From an uncultured Peptococcaceae bacterium (lineage in GTDB: Bacteria; Bacillota; Limnochordia; Darwinibacteriales; Darwinibacteriaceae), in assembly GCA_937988745.1 (NCBI GenBank), contig CALKAR010000033.1, positions 1 to 55,736 on the forward strand: a stretch of DNA of 55,736 nt, in the 5' to 3' direction. The position numbers were made by a program, and so were the translations under genes. Under the pieces are notes generated by a model. It was not told where the DNA came from. It worked only from the letters and a program-made list of their open reading frames with translations, and searched no databases. Shown here piece after piece: positions 36,533-43,474 of this stretch (the stretch's first letter is position 1; the number at the start of each line of letters is the position of its first letter).

Positions 36533-37204
36533 TTATGGGCGAATCCGCGCTTTAGGAAGCTGACGGTCAATTAAGCGAAGTAGAATGTAGTGGAAAACAC
36601 CCACACCAACTACAATCCACAGAGGAGAAACAAGTTGAGTGATGAGCAGAAAATCGTATATGCCATGCAGCACAGCTGCCCAAAAAAGCCCCAACGCTAG
36701 TTCACCCCAAGGTTGAGGGGCATATTTCGCTCTTCCTAAATAGTAACCGGCGATTCCGCTGAAGGAAGCATGTGCGAGCGATGCCACTACTGCCCGCAGA
36801 GGGGCAATGGAAAGCCCAAACGACGAAATGTATAAGACGTTCTCAACTACTGAAAAACCGATGCCCGCGGTCACGGCATAAATAATGCCGTCCACAGGCT
36901 CATTAAAATGTTCAGATGAATAGGCGGCCGCATATACGGCAGTGAGCTTAACTAACTCTTCCCCGAGCCCAACAACTCCAAAGGAAACCCAAAAAGCAGT
37001 CAGCCAACCTACTTCACCCTGCAAGAAAGAGCGAAAGGGATATTCAAAGGCGATTGCTGGAATTACAGCAGCCGCACCGAATACCCCCGCTTTCAACAGC
37101 ATCGGCCAAGGCTCTCTGTCGTATGGATCTCTGCGCTGAAAATACCAGATCCAGAACAAGCCAGGCAGCACAGCGGCCAGAAGGATATAGGGCACAGGTC
37201 TCAT
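36533..37204 (-). CDS. PrsW family intramembrane metalloprotease
   Basis: 223 residues, about seven membrane helices. The glutamyl-type metal site is visible as GLGEELVKL (E82, E83, K86), VVENVLY near 119, LAHASFSGIAGYYLG near 143 and LHGIYDFL near 178. Bacillus PrsW cuts the anti-sigma factor RsiW; its target here is unknown because no anti-sigma gene is nearby. The ATG at 37204 immediately follows AAAGG, while a GTG at 37195 has better spacing. The gene starts just after the stop of a small zinc-ribbon gene, so the two are co-transcribed. Confidence 0.88.
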   Translation of the reverse strand: MRPVPYILLAAVLPGLFWIWYFQRRDPYDREPWPMLLKAGVFGAAAVIPAIAFEYPFRSFLQGEVGWLTAFWVSFGVVGLGEELVKLTAVYAAAYSSEHFNEPVDGIIYAVTAGIGFSVVENVLYISSFGLSIAPLRAVVASLAHASFSGIAGYYLGRAKYAPQPWGELALGLFWAAVLHGIYDFLLITQLVSPLWIVVGVGVFHYILLRLIDRQLPKARIRP

Positions 37205-37207
37205 CCT

Positions 37208-37384
37208 TTACTGTTCAAGTTCTGTGGAATCATCCTTTTCCAGTACGACCCGTTCACCACTGTCCCAAAAAATGGCCTGTTCTACCTGGCAGGCACCACA
37301 GATATACATATCGGCATACCCACTGTACTCATTGGGATCTATTCCTTCCATAGGCTGATTGCAAAATGGGCACAGCACCGTCAC
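37208..37384 (-). CDS. Small zinc-ribbon protein, unknown function
   Basis: 58 residues, not matched to a named family. Cysteine pairs CPFC (residues 5-8) and CGAC (about 29-32) suggest one treble-clef or ribbon zinc site; the C-terminal third is acidic. The GTG start at 37384 follows AGGAGGGG with good spacing, and the stop lies three bases before the prsW ATG. The codon pattern and binding site support a real gene. It may form a two-gene operon with the protease. Confidence 0.7.
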   Translation of the reverse strand: MTVLCPFCNQPMEGIDPNEYSGYADMYICGACQVEQAIFWDSGERVVLEKDDSTELEQ

Positions 37385-37482
37385 GACAATCCCCTCCTAT
37401 TATCACAGCTGTTTCTAGATTGTGCCGCTGCTGCTGATTTTATAGCTGGAAAAGATCATGCAGGACATTGATATGCTGTGGA

Positions 37483-37511
37483 GAAATATACTATTCACAA
37501 TAGTATATTTC
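37483..37511. promoter_or_regulatory. Perfect palindrome (putative operator) upstream of superoxide reductase
   Basis: Arms GAAATATACTATT (37483-37495) and AATAGTATATTTC (37499-37511) match perfectly around CAC. It ends seven bases before the AGGAGG of the downstream gene (+ strand). TATACT in the left arm can act as a -10, so a bound repressor would block transcription. It does not match the PerR box core TTATAATnATTATAA exactly. It could also fold as a hairpin in the 5' leader. Confidence 0.7.
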
Positions 37512-37530
37512 TGGTAAAGGAGGATGTGAC

Positions 37531-37926
37531 ATGGCAAGAATCGGTGATTTGTTGAGAAGCGGCGACTGGAAAAGTGAAAAGCACGTGCCAGTAATCCAAG
37601 CCCCTGATACCGTTGACGCTGACGAAGTTTTTACAGTAAAGGTATCGGTTGGCGAGGACATTCCCCATCCAAACACGACTGAGCATCACATTCGTTGGAT
37701 CAAACTGCTTTTCCAGCCGGAGGAAGGATTTACTTATGAGGTAGCCGATTGGCAGTTTACAGCCCATGGGGAAAGCGTAAAGGGTGCGGACCAGGGTCCT
37801 GTCTATACAGAACCCTTTGGAACGGTCCAAGTTAGACTGAAAGAATCTGGCACTCTCCTGGCGATGAGCTACTGCAACATCCATGGGTTCTGGGAAAGTG
37901 CAAAGAAAATCGAGGTGCGCGGTTAA
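37531..37926 (+). CDS. Superoxide reductase (neelaredoxin/desulfoferrodoxin class II)
   Basis: 131 residues forming a single SOR domain with no N-terminal desulforedoxin domain. All iron ligands are present: H18, H46, H52, H118 and C115 (SEKHVPV, IPHPNTTEHHI, YCNIHGFW), plus E16 and the catalytic K17. It reduces superoxide to hydrogen peroxide without releasing oxygen, a typical defence of anaerobes. ATG 37531 follows AAAGGAGG. It is a single gene on the plus strand, between a palindrome and a two-way terminator, which suggests stress-regulated expression. Confidence 0.94.
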   Translation: MARIGDLLRSGDWKSEKHVPVIQAPDTVDADEVFTVKVSVGEDIPHPNTTEHHIRWIKLLFQPEEGFTYEVADWQFTAHGESVKGADQGPVYTEPFGTVQVRLKESGTLLAMSYCNIHGFWESAKKIEVRG

Positions 37927-37936
37927 GTCTAGCTGT

Positions 37937-37973
37937 AAAAAGGGAGCGGCCAGAATACTACCGCTCCCTTTTT
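37937..37973. terminator. Two-way terminator between superoxide reductase and murG
   Basis: AAAAAGGGAGCGG/CCGCTCCCTTTTT, a 13-bp stem including the A and T runs, with an 11-base loop. It serves both convergent genes. Confidence 0.93.
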
Positions 37974-39031
37974 TAGTCTATTATCTTACGAATTTCTCGC
38001 AACACGTTTGCCGTTCCGTCGGCCAACTCTGAGCGCTGCATAGCTTGGATGAAGCTCTCTCTATTTGACTGAAGTAATGTAAGTGAATTGAGCAGTGACT
38101 CAACGGTGAAATCCTCTTCCGCAACAACCAGACTAAAACCCTGCCGGGCGAAGGATTGGGCATTGAGAATCTGGTCACCTCGGCTGGCCTGCAGCGAAAG
38201 AGGTACTAAGATATGAGGCTTATGCAGGCTGCACAGTTCGTAAATGGAGTTCGCGCCAGCCCGGGAAACCACATAATCTGCGGCGGCCAAGAGGTCTGGA
38301 AGCTCATCGGTGGCATACTCAATTTGGCAGTAACCGGCCTTATCGACAGTCGGATCCAAATTGCCTCTACCGCATAAGTGTATCACCTGATACTTAGAGA
38401 GAAGCTGAGGTAGAGCAGCCCGCACCACTTCATTGATCATCTGCGATCCGAGGCTGCCGCCCATCACCAGCAAAGTTGGACGCGACTGGGAAAAACCACA
38501 GAGATTCAGTCCCCGCTGCTTAGAACCCTGAGCGAGTTCCGCACGGATTGGAGTACCGGTAACAACAGCCTTATCCTGCGGCACATACCGCATCGTTTCG
38601 GGAAAAGTAAGACAGATCTTTTTCGCGAATCGTACACTGATGCGGTTCGCCAATCCGGGAGTATAATCAGATTCATGCAGAATTACCGGAATGCCCAGCA
38701 TCCATCCGGCGATGGCGACAGGAACCGTGACAAATCCGCCCTTGCTGAAGATCGCATCGGGTCTGAGCTTGCGCAGAATCTTCCACGCTTGCCCGATACC
38801 CTGAATAACCCGAAATGGATCAGTAAAATTCTTCCAATCAAGGTAGCGGCGCAGCTTCCCTGCTGAAATCGGATAATACGGAATCCGTTCTGGAATCAGA
38901 CTCCGCTCGATACCGTCACGGGTGCCGATATAGTGCAGCTCATACCCTTCTGCCTCTAGGTGAGGGATTAACGCTAAGTGCGGTGTGACGTGACCGGCGG
39001 TACCGCCCCCTGTTAACACAAGTCGTTTCAT
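37973..39031 (-). CDS. murG: UDP-GlcNAc:lipid I GlcNAc transferase
   Basis: 352 residues, GT-B fold. LTGGGTAGHVTPHLAL (residues 6-21) binds the lipid side; LVMGGSLGSQMINEVV near 190 and SRAGANSIYELCSLHKPHIL near 255 bind UDP-GlcNAc. It turns lipid I into lipid II on the inner membrane face. In most Bacillota it lies in the dcw cluster between ftsW and ftsQ; here it stands alone 25 kb away, divergent from lgt. The ATG is at 39031. Confidence 0.96.
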   Translation of the reverse strand: MKRLVLTGGGTAGHVTPHLALIPHLEAEGYELHYIGTRDGIERSLIPERIPYYPISAGKLRRYLDWKNFTDPFRVIQGIGQAWKILRKLRPDAIFSKGGFVTVPVAIAGWMLGIPVILHESDYTPGLANRISVRFAKKICLTFPETMRYVPQDKAVVTGTPIRAELAQGSKQRGLNLCGFSQSRPTLLVMGGSLGSQMINEVVRAALPQLLSKYQVIHLCGRGNLDPTVDKAGYCQIEYATDELPDLLAAADYVVSRAGANSIYELCSLHKPHILVPLSLQASRGDQILNAQSFARQGFSLVVAEEDFTVESLLNSLTLLQSNRESFIQAMQRSELADGTANVLREIRKIID

Positions 39032-39081
39032 ACACCTAACCTCCCGGAATGACCGAATAACACTAGAATGGAGGATGAATT

Positions 39082-39810
39082 ATGCATCCTATTGCGTTTT
39101 CCATCGGTTCAATTGATATCCATTGGTATGGAATTCTGATGGCATGCACCCTGGTGAGTGCTTATCTGATTGCAAGCCATTTCTGCAAGAGAAAAGGCAT
39201 CAGCCAAGAGTCCTTAGACAAACTGTTTTTTTCGACAGCTGTGGCAGCGATTGTAGGCGGGCGCCTGGGTGTAGTAGTGGTAAACCTTGATTATTACATA
39301 GCAAACCCCTGGGATATTGTTGGACGAGGCGGAATGGCCTCCCACGGTGCTATTGCCGCCGCTATGCTCTTGGGAATCTTTACCGTTCGGCGGGAAAAGC
39401 TTTCTTACTGGGAAATTGCAGATGTGGCCGCTCCCATCATCCCTGTCGCCCATATTTTTATCAGAACAGGCAACTTCCTCAACGGTGAGCTGTACGGTCC
39501 TCCAACCGATCTTCCTTGGGGAGTACAGTTTCCTCATCTGCCGGGCCCTGTTCACCCTGTCCAACTCTACGAGGCAGCCGCGTCGCTGATAATCCTACCC
39601 TTTGCTTGGCAGTGGGCCAAAAACCCTCGCTATCCTGGCTATGCGTTCTGGCGAGTTATGCTGGCTCAATCGATTGTGCGTTTCTTCTTAGACTCTATTC
39701 GACAGCACAGCGAATTAATTGGGCCCTTTGTGCTGACTCAAATAATCGCACTGGGAATCTGCATTATCGCGATTCCTGCAATGGTCATACTCTCCCGCCG
39801 CCACACCTAG
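39082..39810 (+). CDS. lgt: Prolipoprotein diacylglyceryl transferase
   Basis: 242 residues, about seven membrane helices, somewhat shorter than many homologues. Key patches are present: AAIVGGRLGVV near 53, GGMASHGAIAAAML (with the essential His) near 92, and IRTGNFLNGELYGPPTDLPW (with the essential Arg) near 127. It adds diacylglycerol to the lipobox cysteine of prolipoproteins. ATG 39082 follows GGAGG. Its last 96 bases overlap the convergent LeuRS-like gene on the other strand. The 50-base gap to murG should hold both promoters. Confidence 0.95.
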   Translation: MHPIAFSIGSIDIHWYGILMACTLVSAYLIASHFCKRKGISQESLDKLFFSTAVAAIVGGRLGVVVVNLDYYIANPWDIVGRGGMASHGAIAAAMLLGIFTVRREKLSYWEIADVAAPIIPVAHIFIRTGNFLNGELYGPPTDLPWGVQFPHLPGPVHPVQLYEAAASLIILPFAWQWAKNPRYPGYAFWRVMLAQSIVRFFLDSIRQHSELIGPFVLTQIIALGICIIAIPAMVILSRRHT

Positions 39811-40566
39811 GTCGGACATGATATCGCTGGCAATAAATGGGGTAAACGGATAAAGCAGCTGCGCTAACTTAGCAATAGTCTTTTGGTCTACCCCTTTCAG
39901 CTGATTTATGTAGCCGAACAAGGCAGCGAGAGCCGTATGGGGCTTTGCCTGTTCCATGCGCTCTTTAACGCGCATCTCAAGCGCCTCCAGCTCTGATAAA
40001 CAGACTGTGCCTTTATGGTGAGCGGTCTGCGCGAGACGCCAAAGACGTTGGATGAAACGGTACGACGAACCGAGGTTTTCGTATTTGAAATGCAAATCCC
40101 TGCCTGGAGGCCCCAAGAAAAGCAGAGCTAACCGCAGGGCATCGGCACCAACATCAGGCAAAACCGTCTGAAGGTCAAGGTTTTGCGCCCCGAATAAGCG
40201 TCCACACGATAGCGTCGCATCCCTGGTCACATCTCTGCTTAAGTGAGCGAAATCTCGAGCCTCGACTAAAAAAGCAGTCGCTGGCTGAACCAATTGTTGC
40301 GCAATACACCCTAAAGCACGGGCATGTTTCACCGATTCTGGTGCCGCGCCCAATAGCGCAAGCTTGATATGCCCGCAGCTTAGTTCGGCGTAACGCCTAA
40401 AGACATCTGCTAAAATGACGAGTCGAGCATTTTCCATGCCCAATCCCCTGTTCTGCTCCGGTACAAGAGCCGCTGCATAGATTACCGACGATGTGTTAAC
40501 CGGCTCGTCACCTTCCCATCTATGTAACCATCTGCGCTCGCTTATTCGATAGTTGTAACGACGCAA
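39715..40566 (-). CDS. Degenerate leucyl-tRNA synthetase-like protein lacking HIGH, KMSKS and editing domain
   Basis: 283 residues against more than 800 for LeuRS. The C-terminal half is clearly LeuRS-like: VGADALRLALLFLGPPGRDL (about 139-158), YRFIQRLWRLA, PHTALAALFGYINQL, and LLYPFTPFIASDIMSDLG, i.e. the end of the catalytic core and the anticodon-binding helices. The N-terminus keeps YNYRISERRWLHRWEGDEP and GLGMENARLVILADVFRRY, where LeuRS has GLHxGHAR; the HIGH histidines are replaced (GMEN). The KMSKS position reads SCGRL (about 120-124). Only about 77 residues separate the two sites, so the CP1 editing domain and much of the Rossmann fold are gone. Aminoacylation is therefore unlikely. 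TTG 40566 follows AGGGGGA, 11 bases after the yunB stop. A pseudogene is less likely because the frame is intact with a good ribosome binding site. Confidence 0.75.
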   Translation of the reverse strand: MRRYNYRISERRWLHRWEGDEPVNTSSVIYAAALVPEQNRGLGMENARLVILADVFRRYAELSCGHIKLALLGAAPESVKHARALGCIAQQLVQPATAFLVEARDFAHLSRDVTRDATLSCGRLFGAQNLDLQTVLPDVGADALRLALLFLGPPGRDLHFKYENLGSSYRFIQRLWRLAQTAHHKGTVCLSELEALEMRVKERMEQAKPHTALAALFGYINQLKGVDQKTIAKLAQLLYPFTPFIASDIMSDLGVAAGEYDHCRNRDNADSQCDYLSQHKGPN

Positions 40567-40577
40567 ACCTCTTCCCC

Positions 40578-41294
40578 CTACTGTAAAGGTATCTCGACCG
40601 CTGCACTCTGACCTACGCCAATAGGAATGGGCTGCATGGTTCCTTGACTGCCGAAGTACCACATCGGCACTTGCCCAATGAAGATTTCGTCAAGAATGGG
40701 TACTTGGGTGGAAACGGGTATTGTCTGTGATAGGAGAGGGACAACAACCCGCATATTGACCTGAATATCCAGAGAAATCCGATGCCAGGTCTGGTTGATT
40801 CCGGCACTCTCAAATGTGGCTACCGGCGTTGTGGTGAGCCCACCTGCAGGAATCATGCGTACAGGAATTCCAGGACCCCACGAAGCAAGAAAATCGAGTC
40901 CTGTGAGCTGTCCAAGAGGAATCGGAAATATTTCTTCCCCCAAGTTATTCAAGGTCTGAAGAATCTTATGAGTAGCCAAGCTGGAAACGCGGTTGACTTC
41001 ACCCATATCATACTGAATCGCCTGGATATTTCCAGCCCCATCCCGAAGGACGGTGGCCAGTTCAGTCGAACTTAATGATGTAGCCATCATTTCTTCTACA
41101 GCAACATTGATTGCCCGAGTGGCTATGCTCATAGCACGCGTTTCTGCCCAAGCGTGCAGTACCGGTGCCAGTCTGTGCTCGACCACCATAAGTATGATAA
41201 CGCTGGCCAAGACTAAAGACAGTACAATCAAACTAAGCTGTGTTAGCCAGCGCGGACGTCGAGGCGAATTTTCAGGCCACCGCCAGTTTACCAC
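40578..41294 (-). CDS. yunB: Sporulation protein YunB
   Basis: 238 residues with one N-terminal membrane helix (LSLIVLSLVLASVIILMVV) and an extracytoplasmic domain. RAINVAVEEMMATSL near 61, NNLGEEIFPIPLGQLTG near 116, GIPVRMIPAGGLTT near 140 and RVVVPLLSQTIPVSTQVPI near 182 fit YunB. In Bacillus yunB is in the sigma-E regulon and its loss reduces spore formation. The GTG start follows GGGAGGT. It is the upstream partner of the LeuRS-like gene. I could not find a convincing sigma-E promoter in the 117 bases upstream. Confidence 0.85.
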   Translation of the reverse strand: MVNWRWPENSPRRPRWLTQLSLIVLSLVLASVIILMVVEHRLAPVLHAWAETRAMSIATRAINVAVEEMMATSLSSTELATVLRDGAGNIQAIQYDMGEVNRVSSLATHKILQTLNNLGEEIFPIPLGQLTGLDFLASWGPGIPVRMIPAGGLTTTPVATFESAGINQTWHRISLDIQVNMRVVVPLLSQTIPVSTQVPILDEIFIGQVPMWYFGSQGTMQPIPIGVGQSAAVEIPLQ

Positions 41295-41368
41295 AATGCC
41301 CTACCTCCCTCAAGGGAATGCTATTATGGGGGAACACCCTAATTGCTGGGGGCTGTGATACGACTAAT

Positions 41369-41378
41369 ATGGTATAAT
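41369..41378 (+). promoter_or_regulatory. Extended -10 promoter upstream of the class A PBP
   Basis: ATGGTATAAT with consensus TATAAT at 41373-41378 and the TG extension, 33 bases before the ATG. No good -35 was found at 17-18 bases. Confidence 0.6.
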
Positions 41379-41411
41379 AATTAGATGAACTGTTCCGTGG
41401 GGGGTGCCGTA

Positions 41412-43442
41412 ATGGCAAAAAGTAAGAGAAAACGCATCAAGCTATACATCGCAGTTATACTTGGATCTATTTTCTTTGGCGGCACTGCAGGATTCCTCAC
41501 AGCATATCTCAGCAGCGCCCCATCCTTGGATCAAGTGAACATCACTCAAGACTTTACCACCTACATATATGACATCAACGGTAGGGTAATTACTGATCTT
41601 TACCGTGAAAACCGGATTCCTACCGACGTTACGAAACTGCCCGAACATGTGAAGAATGCAGTCATTGCTATTGAAGATGCCCAGTTTTACAATCATCACG
41701 GCATCAATTTTATTGCCTTTGGGCGTGCAATTCTCGTCAACTTAAAGACTTGGAATTTTACCCAAGGCGGCGGTACTATTACGATGCAGCTAGCTCGCAA
41801 CGTATTCCTGACGCAGAAGAAAACCATTATGCGTAAATTGGAAGAATTTCTCTGGGCGGTACAGATCGAACGGAAGTACTCAAAGGACGAAATCCTCGAA
41901 GCTTACCTGAACGTGTTCTACTTAAATCACGGTGTCTACGGCATTGAAGCTGGTTCCCGCCTTTTCTTCGGTAAGGAAGCGAAGGATCTTACATTAAGCG
42001 AAGCGGCCATGATTGCTGGTATAATTCGGTGGCCGAGCCGTTATTCACCTTTTGTTAATCCGGATATCGCTCGAGACCGGCGCAACTTCGTCTTGGAAAG
42101 AATGTACGAAGAAGGTTTTATTACTGAGGAAGAATGTCGCACTGCCCAAGCCGAGCCCCTCGGGGTAATCGAACGCCACAAGCGACAGGTCAAAGCCCGC
42201 TACTTCGTCGACCATATCATTGCACAGGTGGTAGACCGCTATGGCGAAGCGGCAGTTTTCGGTGGAGGATTGCGGATCTATACCACTCTGGATCTGGATA
42301 TGCAGGAAGCGGCTGAAAAAGCACTACTGAATGGACTTCCTGTTAATCCCCGTACAGTTGATGGAGAACTTACCCAACCACAGGGAGCTCTAATTGCCAT
42401 CGATCCCCGCAATGGCCATATTAAGGCGATGGTCGGTGGACGCGGCGAGGACAGCTTCAACCGTACTACGCAAGCACTGCGCTCGCCAGGTTCAGTGATG
42501 AAAGTGTTTGCTTTTACTGCGGCTATCGATAAAGGAGTCACACCCGCCGATATTTACGAAGACGAACCTACCCAGTTTACTTTGCCTAACGGCGATGTAT
42601 GGGAGCCGCGGAACTACTACGGTGACTACAATGGCCCTGTGACAGTCAGGGAGGCGTTCGAGCGGTCTCTGAATATCATTGCTGCCAAAGTGGTTGCAGA
42701 TGTTGGCCCAGAGACAGTTATGGAATATGCCAAGAAAATGGGCATCACCACATTAGTAGAGCAAGGACGGGTAAATGACGTGGGCTTGGCTCCTATGGCT
42801 CTAGGTGGCTTAACAAGAGGAGTATCCCCTCTAGAGATGGCCAGTGCATTTGGAGTTCTAGCCAACCAAGGGATTCGCGTTGAACCGATTTCTATCTTGA
42901 AGATCACAGATGCCTACGGCAATGTCTTAGAAGAACACCGCGCCAGGCAGCAGGTGGTTCTGAGCGAACAGACTAGTTACATTATGACGGATATGCTCCG
43001 CGGAGCAATCGAACGTGGTACAGGTCAGAACGCGAACATTGGCCGTCCAGCAGCAGGTAAGACGGGTACAGCTCAGGATTATCAGGACGGATGGTTTGTG
43101 GGGTACATCCCTGAACTGGTAGCTGCTGTCTGGTTTGGAGAAGATACGCCAAGACAGATGGTATACTCTGGTGTACGCTATGGTTCTTGGAACGCGGCCA
43201 CCATCTGGAAAGAGTTCATGCTGGAAGCCACCAAGAACATCCCTGTATCGGATTTTCCTAAACCATCCGGGATTGTTGAAGGGATTTTAATCGATACGAA
43301 GACCGGTCTGCTGGTCTCCGAGGACTGCAATCTACCGAAGGAAGAAATTCGCTCTGAAATCTTTGTTCAAGGCACCGAACCAACTGAATACAGTCCTCGC
43401 TGTCAGCCCCAATCGTGGTGGCGGTCGATCCTAAACTGGTAA
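41412..43442 (+). CDS. Class A penicillin-binding protein (PBP1A family)
   Basis: About 676 residues: a basic cytosolic tail (KSKRKRIK), a membrane anchor (11-33), a GT51 glycosyltransferase domain with catalytic E88 (AIEDAQFYNHHG) and GGGTITMQLARN near 119, then a transpeptidase domain with S361-x-x-K (SPGSVMKVF), SLN at 419-421 and KTGT at 550-553. It both polymerises and crosslinks murein. ATG 41412 follows GGGGGGT; an upstream ATG at 41385 is less likely. A promoter-like TATAAT precedes it. It is a single gene divergent from yunB. Confidence 0.95.
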   Translation: MAKSKRKRIKLYIAVILGSIFFGGTAGFLTAYLSSAPSLDQVNITQDFTTYIYDINGRVITDLYRENRIPTDVTKLPEHVKNAVIAIEDAQFYNHHGINFIAFGRAILVNLKTWNFTQGGGTITMQLARNVFLTQKKTIMRKLEEFLWAVQIERKYSKDEILEAYLNVFYLNHGVYGIEAGSRLFFGKEAKDLTLSEAAMIAGIIRWPSRYSPFVNPDIARDRRNFVLERMYEEGFITEEECRTAQAEPLGVIERHKRQVKARYFVDHIIAQVVDRYGEAAVFGGGLRIYTTLDLDMQEAAEKALLNGLPVNPRTVDGELTQPQGALIAIDPRNGHIKAMVGGRGEDSFNRTTQALRSPGSVMKVFAFTAAIDKGVTPADIYEDEPTQFTLPNGDVWEPRNYYGDYNGPVTVREAFERSLNIIAAKVVADVGPETVMEYAKKMGITTLVEQGRVNDVGLAPMALGGLTRGVSPLEMASAFGVLANQGIRVEPISILKITDAYGNVLEEHRARQQVVLSEQTSYIMTDMLRGAIERGTGQNANIGRPAAGKTGTAQDYQDGWFVGYIPELVAAVWFGEDTPRQMVYSGVRYGSWNAATIWKEFMLEATKNIPVSDFPKPSGIVEGILIDTKTGLLVSEDCNLPKEEIRSEIFVQGTEPTEYSPRCQPQSWWRSILNW

Positions 43443-43447
43443 CAAAA

Positions 43448-43470
43448 AGGCGCATCGTGCTGATGCGCCT
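43448..43470. terminator. Terminator between the class A PBP and mutS2
   Basis: Perfect 9-bp stem AGGCGCATC/GATGCGCCT with a 5-base loop. The minus-strand product ends in TTTTTG (good for mutS2); the plus-strand product ends in CTTCTC (weaker). Confidence 0.85.
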
Positions 43471-43474
43471 CTTC

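Noticed and set aside
41295..41411. Sigma-E promoter for yunB
   Set aside because: CATAATAG and CATATT are present on the minus strand but not at the 13-15-base spacing required.
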